A stretch of 64,000 bases of DNA from Gautieria morchelliformis (GCA_015179125.1 WHVA01000012.1:62001-126000), one strand, 5' to 3'. Positions 32,701 through 44,396 are shown, counted from the first letter of the stretch. The notes: generated from the letters alone by a model not told the origin. A program made the numbers and translations.

Positions 32701-32942
32701 CAACCAGATCAGGATCTGCGACGGCGCATATCTTTATACTTTGCTCGGATCTACGATCGGGATGCCGCAGAGATCAGGAACCTGATTCCCCTCACTATGA
32801 CACGATGGGGGAAGGTCCGCATTGCAAACGGTGGAGATAAAATACGAGCACGTTGTGCAGTAAGTCTTGCTCAAGCGCTATCAATTCGTGACTCCTCATT
32901 TATCCGGGTGCATCTCATCTATTCATTCTTTGAGGTTACTTG
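29786..32942 (+). mobile_element. CACTA/TNP2 DNA transposon fragment in Cop#2
   Basis: Sequence encoding a TNP2-like (Transposase_21 type) transposase between two copia halves. The left junction follows GACAGAATT (29,785) and the right junction precedes AGAGGGGGCGAG (32,943). Relative to Cop#1, about 210 bp of integrase coding are missing between the junctions, so this was not a clean insertion. I see no CACTA-type terminal inverted repeats at the junctions, so the ends are probably deleted. Confidence 0.8.
30099..32941 (+). pseudogene. TNP2-like CACTA transposase
   Basis: DNA-transposon transposase; ATG at 30,099 (MAGKEPCLCVPSC). It has an acidic domain (30,380-30,560), then a conserved core: GSGLPRSTYQNLW, CPSCGAAHYH, STDGFQ (31,150) followed by a clear 50-nt intron (GTGAGT at 31,162, TAG to 31,211), WPLILVNFNLPPE, IPLGVIPGPHSPD, CPCRCC, FPHDIMHLFFEN, an intron near 32,237-32,286, HALLHIPDYIRWCGP and MYVKRSAQLTQLKMCYSRVRD, and a C-terminal IPLTMTRWGKVRIANGGD. 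Two TGA stops (about 32,320 and 32,397) fit CGA/TGG to TGA. The first intron junction (30,568) does not restore the frame as I read it, so a further indel is likely. Confidence 0.82.
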
Positions 32943-35384
32943 AGAGGGGGCGAGTATACGAGCTCTGAATTCGAACAGCATCTAGCCAAACAAGGCACAA
33001 AGCATCGGTTGACAGTACACGACACACCAGAGTCTAATGGTGTTGCCGAACGTTTGAACCGAACTCTCACTGAGAGAACTCGTGCCATGCTGTTAGAATC
33101 AGGCCTCCCTAAGATATTATGGGGCTATGCGATACAGCATGCCAATTATCTTAGGAACAGGACGCATACAAGAGCTCTACCGGATAAAACGCCCTACGAG
33201 ATGATTCACCATGAGAAACCGAATCTCAAAGGTGTTCACGCGTGGGGAACTGAAATCTACGTTAAGATCACTCAGGGAGATAAATTGGCAGCTCGTGCCA
33301 AGAGAGCTCGGTGGATAGGAATTTCTGCGCAGAGTCATGGTCATTATATTTATTGGCCTGACTCGCACAAAGTTTCTGTCGAGTGGAACATTGTGTTTGA
33401 TTCAGAGATGAAGAAGGGAAAGGTCCCAATCATTTCTATTGAGGAATCCAAGCTACCTACATCTAGAGAGGAGAAGAAGGCCATTCCAGCATCAGTGCCT
33501 GTGCCTGGTCGCTTAGTCAGCGAAGAGGCAAAGATCGAAGAAATTGATGAAAGTGCACCAGAGGAATATCTTGAAGAGCTGCAACCTATTCAGGGAGTTG
33601 ATGACAGACCTAGAGAAGCTGAACCGATAAGGAGAAGCGAAAGGATCCATCAACAACAAGTGCAGCCGGCCCCAACAGGTCCCGTAACAAGATCTCAAAC
33701 TCAGAGACAAGCTGGCGCACATATGACTACGCTAGCTTACGAGGACATTGAGGGCCATAAAGAAGATTTATTCGACCAAGAATTATCCTCCGAGATTGAT
33801 GGCATCAGTAGCTATGAGTTTGCCATCAGTGCGTTTCCAACCGACGGTCAAAACAATAACAAGGCGCCGGATTTGAGTAAAATTGAACCTAGCAATGCAG
33901 ACGAAGCTCTGAATAATCCTATGTGGAAGAAATCAATGTACAAAGAGTACGAGGCCCTAATCGACAAGGGAGGTAATAAATGGGTCTACCTTTGGAAGCG
34001 TAATCCAGAAGGGAAACCAATAATGCCTAATCGAGAATGGTTGCCCAAGGCTTCACACAGAAGTTTGGAGTCGACTATGATGAGACATACTCACCTGTTG
34101 CTCGGTTATCCTCCCTGCGGATCATATGCGCCATTGCTGCTAGGAATGACTGGCCTATTCATCAAATGGACATGGACTATGCGTACCTCACTCAATGCTA
34201 TGTTGCCTGAACCTATTTATATGAAGCAGCCGTATGGATATGAGTCCGGAGACAAAGATGAAGTGCTACTTTTGAAGAAAGCACTCTACGGCCTCAAACA
34301 ATCTGGAAGGGAATGGTACAAACGTCTAAGTGGTGAATTCCACAAGTTAGGATTCACTACGTCAGCCACAGATGGGGCTGTATTTTATAGACGTGGCGGA
34401 AAGGGGCATGTGATCATTGCAACAGCTGTGGATGACCTCACCATCACAGCTGAGAATCAGTCAGTCCTGGACGAAGTCAAACAAGATCTTGCTCAGGTCT
34501 TCAGTATGAAAGATCTAGGCGAGATTCATTGGCTATTGAACCTCAAAATTGAAAGAGACTGGCAGAAGAAAACCATTGCAATTTCACAACCCACATACAT
34601 TGAGAAGATCATCAAAAAATTCAATCTCGAAGATGCGAAGACTTATGCTACGCCTCTTGATCCAGCCGTTAAATTATCTAAAGACCAATGTCCTTCTACA
34701 GAGAGAGGCAAGAAAGCCATGTCGAAGTTTCCATACAGGCAAGCCATAGGATCACTGATGTGGGCAGCTGTAGCCACTCGACCTGACATTGCATTTGCGG
34801 TGTCATTGCTCTCGCAATTCCTCGAAAATCCAGGTGGCACACACTGGAATGCAGTCAAACGTGTCTTCAAATATTTGAAAGGCACGAAGAATTACAAACT
34901 GACACTTGGAAGAAATCGAGACGGCTTGATGGGGTATTCAGATGCGGATTGGGGTTCACAGAGTCATAGGCGTTCGTATTCGGCATACTTATTTCAGATT
35001 GATGGGGGAACTGTTTCATGGAGCTGCCAGAAACAGTCGATAGTAGCCCTCTCATCAACTGAAGCCGAATTCGTCGCCCTGACCCATGCGGGCAAAGAGG
35101 CTCTCTGGATGCGCCATTTTATTTCTGAAATATTCCAACCACTGAACAGACCCATCCAAGTTTATTCAGACAATCAATCAGCCATTACAATCACATATGG
35201 CACTCAACAACACACGAGAACCAAACATTTTGACATCAGATTATATTTCCTTCGAGATATAATCAAAAATCAAGAAGCCAAGCTCGTTTATTTGCCAACC
35301 GAACAAATGTTGGCAGATATTCTCACTAAAGGACTCCCTAGTCCTAGAGTGAAGATCCTCAACGAGCAAATCGGAATATATTAA
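32943..35384 (+). pseudogene. Cop#2 integrase end, RT and RNase H
   Basis: Long open frame continuing the copia polyprotein from GGEYTSSEFEQHL to RVKILNEQIGIY. The integrase keeps ESNGVAERLN but its first part was lost with the CACTA event. In RT, 34,030-34,200 is read out of frame (a pair of compensating indels), which removes the TYAPVARMTSLR and QMDVDSAYLNA motifs and so the first catalytic Asp. The later part has YGLKQSGREWY, AVDDLTI, YSDADW, STEAEF and SDNQSA. Not functional. Confidence 0.92.
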
Positions 35385-35397
35385 ACTTGAGGGGGCG

Positions 35398-35895
35398 TGT
35401 TGGGTGCATTTATGCTCCTGCACCAAAATCAAGCATAATATATTCAATTTACTGTATGGTGTTTCAATTTCTTCTCATATTGTTCTTGTACCATGCATTC
35501 ATTTCTCTGTTTATTTTCGAAATTTTCCAGTCACTCCCTACCTCTCCATTTCATTTTGTTATTTCTACTTTCATAGGCGGCTGCACCCAGCGGAGTCTGA
35601 AATGACTTCGACGCGTGAGCTCTTGGGCGCTAAAGGGCCGGGTAGTAGTACATGCACAGTGAGACAGATTTCCCCCTCTCTCAGTGACAACTAAATTCAC
35701 TGAGAGAGGCAAGTAAATTAGTCTAGTGTTCCTTCGATTTATTGACCTAGAAATCCTTTGTAGTGAATTAATTTCTAGGTAGTGTATAATATATTTAGAG
35801 TGACAACTAAATTCACTGAGAGAGTGAATTAATTTCTAGTCTATTCTTTTGAGCAACAAGTCCATACCTACTGCCTATAATTCCTGTCTACTACA
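35398..35895 (+). repeat. 3' LTR of Cop#2
   Basis: 498 bp, preceded by the polypurine tract CTTGAGGGGGCG. Two substitutions are visible against the 5' LTR (GCGCGAGC/GCGTGAGC; TAATGTATAA/TAGTGTATAA). Confidence 0.95.
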
Positions 35896-36814
35896 TCCCC
35901 AACTATGTTCATTCCACTTGCTCTTCGCCACATTTGCCGAACAACCATTTGCTGCTCGCATCATTCGCCAGCAGGCATGCCATCAGACATGATCAACACC
36001 CTTTACCCGACGTGATGGCCCCATCACCTTCTCGATCCATCCCCTTTAGGTGTTCATATGGCCGGGATACATTTGCGGAACATCCTACCCGTAGGTTGTG
36101 TGGGATCAACCCAGCAGACAAAGAGTCCATGCAGGGTGGTGTATATGCAGGTTCCAAGGCATGCTTTCGTACATAGGGACCTTCACCCTCTTCCCTCTCT
36201 GTCGTTTCATGTTCACACCCCCCTTCTTCCCTATTGTATGTCTATTCCATCTATTATGTATCCTGACCCCACACCCCTATCCAACCCTGACTCCAGACCT
36301 ATTCGCTAACATCATATGAGCATTCGATATAAGTAGTCTACATTCGCATGTATATTCCCCAGTCAATTATCATATGTCCATCTTGAGCAAACTTGACCTC
36401 GCTGTGACTATCATCTTGAGCCTTCTCCTGTATATTTCTATCTTTGACAAGAAGAAGACTTAGGCATCACTGGTGAGTTCTCATACTTCATCTTCATTAC
36501 CTTAGCCTTCAAACTATTTTCTGTGCTGTCAAAGGGCTCTGAAGGAGCGAGCACCTTCGCCGGCGAAGGGATTGTTGCTACTTAGACAACCCTTCCATGA
36601 CACCTTGCACGTTACATTGTCAAGTGCCATGATGGGCTCTTTCACTACGACTGTAGATAGGGCAAGCTCCGTTCAGGCAGCCCTCTTATTTTGTGAACAT
36701 TTATTGGTTCACCCTATTCGCCGGACAGCATACTTATTCGCACAAGTTATTCGGGCATTCGCTGTGTTCACTAATACACGATATTAACGCCTAAAAACCA
36801 ATCTTGACACAAGG

Positions 36815-38987
36815 CCCTGATCCTGCGTCCCATCAACACACGGAACACAGACCCGATATGGGTCATCACCGACAGTTCAAAATCTGGTGACGGTGCCATC
36901 TACGGCCAGGGACCAGACTGGAGGACCTGTTGACCAGCTGGCTTCTTGTCAAAGAAGTTCAGTGTTGCGCAGCAACACTACAGAACACATGAGCACGAAA
37001 CCATCACTGTGCTCGAAGCCCTCATGAAGTGGGAGGACAAACTCCTAGGGCGAAAGTTCACCCTAGTCACACACCACAAGGGTCTCAAGTACTTCAAGAC
37101 CCAAAATAACCTGTCTGATAGACAGGTCCGGTGGTGGGAGTTCTTATCCCGCTTCAATTACAACACCGTCCAGGTTGACGGCGTTGAGAACAAAGTAGCA
37201 GACTGCTTATCCCACTACTATGAGAGCGATACGGGTGATGAGAAGCACTCAGATCATGTCTTTGTCAACGCAGATGCATGACTAGACCCGGACGGTGAGC
37301 TAATGCCCACCGACCGATACATGGAGCTGCGTACAGCAGCTACGAGGCGATCAACTCACCTCGTGGAGAAAACAGAGCTGCGAATATTAGAAGCAGCGGC
37401 TATGGATGAACCTCGCCACAATGCGTCATTGCCAGACAACGACAATGACATCCATGTCATTGCCACAAGCAATGATGGAGCTTCCCTACGCATAAGTGTA
37501 GAAGAAAAATTGGACCTGCCAAAGGTCCTACGTGACTCCTACCATAAGGAGCCCATGTTCCCGAAGATCATGGCAAACCCGGATGCACATCCAAGATTCG
37601 GCCTCCGGGATGGGCTGATTTGGACGAAGAATCAGCTCAAGAGGGATGTCATAGCCATCCCTCAGAACGTGTTTCAAGGGGGAAGGAGGCTGATCGAGAT
37701 CATAATCAATCATGTCCACCAGACAATTTGGCCACTACGGTCAACTGAAAACTTCGAACTACATTCAAAGAACATACTGGTGGCCCAGTATGGCCTCAGA
37801 CATCAAGGTATTCTGCACTTCGTGCGCAAAGTGTCAGACTACCAAGACAGGCACGCAGCGGCCTGCAGGGCTACTACATAGCCTGCCCATACCCGATAGA
37901 CCATGGCAATCTATCGGGATCGACTTCATGGGCCCATTGCCCAAGTCGAATGACTGTGATTAATCATAGATAGACTCACATCTCACGTACACCTCGTCCC
38001 GACAACAACGAGTGTGACAGCCAAAGGAATAGCCTGGCTAGTCCTGAAGGAGGTTGTAAGACTTCATGGAGTCCCAGACTCCATAGTCTCAGATCGAGAC
38101 TCAAAGTTCACGTCCATATTCTGGCGTGAGCTCCAACAACTCATGGGGACGAAACTCCTCATGTCCACCCTGTTCCATCCTCAAACGGATGGCACGACCA
38201 AATGGGCAAACCGATCGATAGGCCAGGTCCTTCGATCAGTCATCAAAGACGACCAAAAGGACTGGGCCAACAAGTGCCCAATGGTTGAAGTTGCATTAAA
38301 CAGCAATGTCAGCTTGACGACAGGGTTTGCACCCTTCGAGCTGAACCATGGATATATGCCATGGATCAACCTACCAATGGCCATGGACACTCCCTTCAAG
38401 GGGTGACGAAATTCGCACATCAGGCTCAATGGAACCTGATGGCAGCACACAATGCCATCATAGAGCATCGCGTGATGCAGACGTTTCACGCTAATAAGAC
38501 ACGTCGCTAAGGGGACATGTATGCGGTGGGAGACCGCGTATACGTGTCAACCCAAAACCTGACCCTGCCAAAAGGGAGGGCCAGGAAGCTAATACCATGA
38601 TATATAGGAACATATCGTGTGAAGGAGGCCCACAACGACACCTTGACGGTAACCCTTGAATTACCAGAGGAATTGACGAACCGGCGCATCATGCCAATGT
38701 TTCATACCAACCTCATACGAAGGTATGAGGTGAACAACAACGATCTATTCCCTCATCGAGAAGCAAAGTCATTTTATGACTTTGGCAAATGACGAGGAAG
38801 AGTGGCTTGTCGATGAGATCTTATCCCATCAATGGATAAACTCGAAGGACCTAGAGTTCCAAATCAGGTGGACTCTAGGAGACATGACATGGGAGCCCAT
38901 GTCATCGTGTAAGGACCTTGAGGCCCTAGATACCTATCTAGAGCTTCGAGGCGTGGCCAAGCCGCACGACCTGCCTAAACGGCATTA
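36815..38987 (+). pseudogene. GyC#1 RNase H, integrase and chromodomain-like end
   Basis: Pol continues after LTR-D. RNase H has VITDSSKSGDGA and EHETITVLEALMKW, but THHK in place of the usual TDHK. The integrase HHCC zinc segment is at 37,690-37,850 (HVHQTIGHYG, CTSCAKCQTTK). The integrase core has GIDFMGPLP (about 37,920) and SDRDSKFTS (about 38,095), but FHPQTDGTTKWANRS where the catalytic Glu is Lys, a G-to-A change. The C-terminal segment ends with a chromodomain-like stretch WLVDEILSHQW..FQIRW..MTWEP (38,800-38,900). Stops at about 36,930, 38,508 and 38,597 and a frameshift near 38,400. Confidence 0.88.
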
Positions 38988-39052
38988 GGATGCATCGGTC
39001 ACATGTGATCACGTGATGCACCAAGCCATGGCGCTATAAATTTTCACCTTAG

Positions 39053-40700
39053 ATGTCTCCAAGGGCGCTTCACTTCTTAAGAAGCAACCATCACCATCTT
39101 CCAACGAAGATGGATGGCATCAAAGAAGTCATGGAGGTTGAGCCATCAACATCCACGCCACAACCGGCGGCCCCAAAGAAGGGGGCCACCGCAATATTCT
39201 CAAAAAAGCTAGCTCCCAAAAACTGGGAGATAGTGTCATGGAACGACGGACTCGTCATTATCCATTTGGATAAGTGCCAATGTTGCGAGTCATATGCAAT
39301 CCACTTAGTGGAGCATCAAACTCCAGTAAGATATGAATCGTAGACAATGATATTGCCTACGCCATTGAGGATGCCTGGCCCTGGATCACCAAAGGGGCCA
39401 GGTGGATGGCAGTCGAGGACACTCAAGCAGAGGTTGAGCACCTCAAGCGGGACCTGATCTCCGAGCGTGAGTGAGTCTCATGCTGGGACGACAAAATCCA
39501 CAAGTTGAAACAACAACTCGAAGGAGCCAGGCAGACACGCTCCACCCTGCCGTGGCCAAAGGCTCAGCCTGTAGCTGGTCCATCTTCCCGCCCGATGGCT
39601 CCATTGCCATCACGCGAAGAAGGGGCAACACTAGCCCCAGGGGCCATGCCCCTCTCAACAGGCCTGGCCCTGGCCAACCACATCACAGAGCCCAGCGTGG
39701 CACCCATCGCGGACGGTCCAGGATAGTGACAGTCATGACACTGTCAACTGTGACGGCACCGTTTGAGTTGTACGATGCTGACATCCCGGACGGGTGGCCG
39801 TCCGACATGTTGATCTGGGACGATTATGACCCAGATCGGCCTGAACGCATTTCCAAACAGAAACGCAGAAAATATCCACCGCCAGTCATGGAAAACAGAC
39901 TGGCGGATGAACTAGAGCACGTCAAGGATGCGTATCTAGCAGAGTCATTGGTGCATGGTGTCGACGACCCCCAGCTACAACAGGCACTAGCCACAGCTTA
40001 GGCCCAATACATTGGGCCTCATGTTGTGCTACCACCGCCGGGGTCGGGAGTTGTACAATGCTACCTGGGGGAAGGGGAGCCGTTGAGACACGGAGATCCA
40101 CCGATCTCCGTGACGGGCTGCTTGCCATAGCCCCTAGGCAGATCGGTCCCTCGGGTTGCCGAGTGGTACCACGTCTGCCCAATCACCGAGCAGAGGTTTT
40201 TAGACCTCCTCACACTCGCCAGGGACACTCCGGTCGACCAGCGCACACCAGAAATGAACACGGCATTCCAGCGCCTCCGCGAGGAGGGCCCCTGTAAACC
40301 CCGTCCAAATTACATAAATATTTTGGATGGTACACCTGACAATATCGTCACAGTGCTTAACAGGTGGCGGTCCAACGCCGAAGGAGTCCCTCCCGCCATC
40401 CACAATGATGTGGAAGGTGGGTTAAACACAACAGGTATCGATATCTGGATGTGGATACGGATCCTGGCTCCCAAGAGCAAGCCACGATCCCCCCTCAAGT
40501 CGTGTTTAGGCGACTTGTTTGGTATGCCAGGCCAGTGGCATGACCTCGTGACCGACATCACAATCCCATCACCTGCTGCAGACACCCTGCAGGCCAGGGG
40601 ATCGGGTTTGGATTCAGAAGACGGGAACGAGGAAGACGAGCGGAATGATGGGGGAAAGGATGCGGATGCAGATGAGGAAGAGACTATGGAAGATAACTAA
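39053..40700 (+). pseudogene. GyC downstream ORF 1, unknown function
   Basis: Coding-like sequence between pol and the 3' LTR. It starts about 39,053 (basic and Pro-rich, KKGATAIFSKKLAPKNWEI), passes through several frame changes and stops, and ends in a clean frame 40,020-40,700 with PISVTGCLP, LTLARDTPVDQRTPE, NRWRSNAEGVPPAI, DIWMWIRILA and a strongly acidic tail to the stop at 40,700. No domain is recognised. Codon-like conservation cannot be tested because the second GyC copy does not reach this region. It may be a dispensable accessory ORF, such as some plant and fungal gypsy elements carry. Confidence 0.5.
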
Positions 40701-40901
40701 GTTACTGGTTTTTTTTTTTTTTCTATCCTAATGTGAATCTTTTTTCTTGGTGTTTTTGTTTCAGAATCGGGGTGGGGAACGGAAGTGAATGAACAGACAG
40801 AGAGAAGGAAAAGCTAAGAACTACAAGCGTGGCTATTAGGCAAAACGGCCGAGATAAACATAGCAAAAGAGTTTTTTATCTAACTAAGAAAGTGACCGTC
40901 A
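40701..40901. other. Spacer between GyC downstream ORFs
   Basis: Non-coding as far as I can read; contains a 14-nt T run at about 40,710. Confidence 0.4.
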
Positions 40902-41440
40902 AATGAGTGAAAAGAAATGGGGAGCCACCGGGACATTCCCGCTCGGCAACAGACTCGCACACAAGATCCCACTGAAGGAGCTCATGTCATGGCTAGCCCT
41001 TCATGGCAGCGTAAACCATGAACATATCCCTTGGATCGAGGGATACTTTCAGCGACTTTGAGACAAGGAAGTCACAAACACTGCTGCATGCACAGGGCAG
41101 CGGTGGCATAAACAAGGGCTGAAGATGTCCCAGCGTGCCCGCAAGAAAGCAGCTGCGAGCACTTCGGAACAGCTCAACAAGGAGCTGCTCATGTCCCGCC
41201 CCCGGATCTGCAACCTGATCCGGCCGCAGAGGCCGCCTTCATCCAAGAGATGGGAATCAACCCATCTCTTGAAACGGGTCCATACCAACCCTGAGCCGGA
41301 CACGGCCCATCCACATCCGCTCACACGGATGCGATGCACGTGGATCCCCAGCCCCTGCCGGCTCCATACGAGGACGTCCCAATGGACAACACTCCTTCAG
41401 CCAAGGACAAAGACCTCGATGACGACATCTATGGAGATTA
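40902..41440 (+). pseudogene. GyC downstream ORF 2, unknown function
   Basis: ATG at 40,902 (MSEKKWGATGTFPLGNRL); an in-frame TGA at about 41,059 (CGA to TGA possible). It continues as basic MSQRARKKAAAS, then after frame changes an acidic C-terminus DVPMDNTPSAKDKDL ending DDDIYGD at about 41,440, just before the polypurine tract. Unknown role. Confidence 0.4.
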
Positions 41441-41463
41441 GAGTTCTCTATAGTGGGGGAGGG

Positions 41464-41695
41464 TGTAAATATAGATATTTACCTGTGTTGCTGCGAGGCA
41501 ACACATAATAGCTGGTAGCTTACATAGCACCTGTGGGTCCTCATGGACCCACTGTATAGTTCTTGTGTGGGAATCCCCCGGGATTCCCCAGCTTATCTCT
41601 ACTTGTAACTGTCACTACATCGTACTAGAATCACCACCGTTTGGTCGAGTTCTGTTACCTTGTGATACCACAAGTGATAAGCCACACATCTTACA
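41464..41695 (+). repeat. 3' LTR of GyC#1
   Basis: 232 bp with proper ends TGTAAATATAG and CATCTTACA, differing from the 5' LTR at around a dozen positions by eye, which marks GyC as older than the copia copies inside it. Confidence 0.94.
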
Positions 41696-41700
41696 GCATG

Positions 41701-44290
41701 ACAACCCACTCAAAAGCACCGTAACAAGTGCGGAAGGTGGTTTTCCACTCATCACCTTCGCGGATGCAGACAAGGTGATAAGCATGCCAGAGGTCGATTT
41801 TGGTGTAGATCTTCGCTCTGTGCGGAGTGTAAATGGATATTTGTCCTTTTTAGTGAGGGAATTGAGTTCGTGGAAATCGACGCAGCGGTGGAGAGATCCA
41901 TCCTTCTTTTTGACAAAAAGGACCAGAGCGCCATGTGGAGACAGCGAAGGGTGGATAAAGCCCATGTTGAGATGCTCATCGACGAACTCACAGAGAGTCT
42001 GGAGTTCACTTTGCAAAAGGGAGTAGATTGGTCCAAGGGATGGAGATGCTCCTTCTTCCAAGTCTATCTTCAAGTTGTAATGTCAATGATCAGTGGGTTT
42101 ATCGGCTTTGGCCTTGTTGAACATGTCCGGGAAGTCGTGATATTCTTCTGGAACTAAGCTCATGTCAACCGGAGTGGAAGTCAAGGTAGAATGAGCCTTG
42201 ATTGAAGCCAAATCAGAGAGGTGAAGCTGAAAAACAGTTGAATCTTCTTGTCATTGCAACATGCGGAAAGCGGCGGCAGAGACGAGGGCAATTTGAGGAG
42301 CTTTAAGCGGCGGAGTGGGATGGAGTTGCTAACGAGGAACTGGATTGCGGAACTGAATCCACGAGTGGAGTTGGAGAAGAGGCTTGAGCCATCTTTGCGG
42401 ACGACGTTGGAATAGATGGAAACTGATCCAGGGTACGGAACTGTATCTGACCCAAAGCCCAGTTAATCAACAGATTATAGTGGGTGAGCCAATTGTGTCC
42501 TAGTACAATGGAACAGCTAGCATCTAGCGGAGTAACGTAAAACATAACTTCATGGTTGTCCTCAGTAGCGAAATGGATAGATAGGTCTACGACTTGTGAG
42601 ATTGCTGTATTGGATGACCCATGGAAAAGGTGGAGTGGAATTGTCGGAATATTGCAGGTCGGGAGCTTATGCTTCAGAACAAAGTCGGAATTGAGGAAAC
42701 AATGAGTTGAACCAGAGTCGATCAATGCAGTAAACGGAGGTGCTGAAATTGTGTTGGAGGTGAGCGGAATCAAGAGGGAGTTGGAGGACGAAAGAGTGGA
42801 TGCATTGAGTTTAACCTCATTAGTTGCACGAATGGGGTCAACACAGCCCTCAGCTCATGCAGAGGCCAGAGGACTGCTGATTATTTTTTTGCATCCGTAG
42901 TGGGAGTCGCTTCGGATTTCTCTTCTGTCTTGGCTGCATGGCCCTTGGCCTTTGCAACAGAAGCTGTTGCTCGGGTGCATTTGCAAGCGACATGACCTCC
43001 TTTGCCGCAGAAGAGGCAAAGGTTGTTGTCCATGCAACACTGGTGTTCTGCAGGGGTTAGTTTTCCATCCTTCCCAAGTTTGTCAGAAAGGTTGGGAGTG
43101 CTTTTCCAGGCGTTGGTGTTAGAACCAGAGGCCTCGTTGTTGCGAGGTGCAGGAGTGGAGTTCTGGTTGCCAGAATTGGAGCCGGAACTGTTACTGTTGT
43201 TGTTTCCAGAGTTGGTGTTTCCGGAATTGGTCTTCTTCTTGTCTTTATCAGACTTCTTGTCGGAAGACTTGTCATGCTTGCTCTGGGCGGAAGTTTCGCG
43301 AGCAATTTCAGAATGTCTTTCCTAGTAGCATGCATTGAGAGATTGGGCTAGGTTGCGGAGGTCAGTTAGGGTGGTGGGATTCCGACACAGGCAATTTCAT
43401 CCTTGATCCGGGAGGGCAGGCCCATGTAGAACTGTCGTCAGAGTGCGGCTTCTCCCCATTGGACTCGAGGAGCGAGCTGCTGGAAAGTGACGTATTTAGC
43501 TATCTTATGAGTGTCTTTCATATGAATCTTATCGAGTTCATTTTCCGCATCAGCTTCCATGTCGAATGGTCCAAAGTTGTTGCAGAGTTCAGAAATGAAG
43601 TTGTGGTAATCGTCTGCCCAGTCGACGATGGCGTAGGGATCCATGAGGGCAGGTTCAAAATAGTCGAGAGCCATGCCTCGGAGATAAGAAAGGGTGTAAT
43701 TGACCTTTCATTCGTCATTGGGAAAGGCGTCGGGACGATCACAGAAGTTGAGCTGAAGCTGAACAAAAAAGGGCTGAAGCTTCTTGGGGTCGGAACCGTC
43801 GAACTGATCCGGCTCATGAACTTTTGTCTTGGGGCGTGGAGCTTGGGCCAGATGCTGGAGTTGGCTAGCCAGCATGGCGATAGCCTGTGCAAGATCCGGA
43901 GCTGGAGTGGGCAGAACTGGGGTGGCGGGATTTGGAGGTGGAGGACCACCGGGAGGGCCGCTCCCATGAGGGCCACCAGGAGGGCCGCCTGGAGGAGGTC
44001 CTGGTGGAGGTGGTGGAGGTGGTGGAGGTGGTGCTGGGTGTCAGAATGACACTGCTGTCTGTTCGCCGCTGCTACTCAACTAATTTCCGTTGTAGTCGGG
44101 ATCATTGGGATTGGCGTCGGGAACTTCTTCGATGTGCCCTGGCAGAACATTGTCGGAGAGCTCATCGTCGGCTCGAGAGCTGCTGGAGGGTTACAAGTGT
44201 CTTGGTGCTGCGGATATAAGGTTTCCAAAATAAGAGAGAGCTTCAACAGCTCCTGTGCGAGATGAAGTAGCTGTGGTACAAGGAGGCATA
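41701..44290 (-). pseudogene. GyA#2 gag, protease and first half of RT
   Basis: ATG at 44,290 (MPPCTTATSS). Gag: proline/glycine tract (44,040-43,930), core MALDYFEPALMDPYAIVDW, QWGEAAL..RQFYMG; low-complexity S/N/G spacer (43,260-43,080); knuckle CLFCGKGGHVACKC (about 43,020-42,980). Protease TALIDSGSTHCFLNS (about 42,725) to VLGHNWLTHY. RT begins [16 protein letters not shown] and [20 protein letters not shown], changes frame near 41,840, and reaches YGAFEWVVM at 41,701, where GCATG marks the GyC insertion; it resumes at 17,070. Several TGA/TAA stops in gag. Confidence 0.88.
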
Positions 44291-44396
44291 GTGATAGTTA
44301 TCAGGTGGCAATCAGATAATACTGTTACATATCAGAAATCCCAGAGGTCAGAACTAGAAAGGACAACGGCTTCAACTTATGTGCTGCACCCCTGAT

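Larger units (their letters stand above)
27721..35895 (+). mobile_element. Cop#2: Ty1/copia element, disrupted by CACTA
   Basis: LTRs 27,721-28,218 and 35,398-35,895, both 498 bp and nearly identical by eye (about two substitutions), target duplication TCCCC (27,716-27,720; 35,896-35,900). It is inserted in LTR-D. The polyprotein has a TGA (28,302), a 1-nt deletion (about 29,375), a compensated frameshift pair in RT (34,030-34,200) and a CACTA fragment that replaced the start of the integrase core. Confidence 0.95.
27618..36809 (+). repeat. Solo LTR-D in GyC#1 pol, split by Cop#2
   Basis: LTR from TGTCATGACCCG (27,618) to AATCTTGACA (36,809) with target duplication CAAGG (27,613-27,617; 36,810-36,814). 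Without Cop#2 and its duplication it is about 1,012 bp (27,618-27,720 plus 35,901-36,809). No internal region of this retrotransposon is present in the window. Confidence 0.93.
17076..41695 (+). mobile_element. GyC#1: complete Ty3/gypsy chromovirus-like element with nested insertions
   Basis: Bounded by 232-bp LTRs (17,076-17,307; 41,464-41,695) and the target duplication GCATG (17,071-17,075; 41,696-41,700). Internal order: upstream ORF, gag, knuckle, protease, RT, RNase H, integrase, chromodomain-like segment, then two extra ORFs. Subtracting Cop#1 and the LTR-D/Cop#2/CACTA block leaves about 10.2 kb. It lies in the RT gene of GyA#2. Stops are mostly CGA-to-TGA type, so it is dead. A polypurine tract AGTGGGGGAGGG precedes the 3' LTR. 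Confidence 0.95.

Noticed and set aside
29786..32942. Terminal inverted repeats of the CACTA element at the junctions
   Set aside because: The first and last bases (GGCATACGC; GGTTACTTG) are not inverted copies of each other nor CACTA-like.
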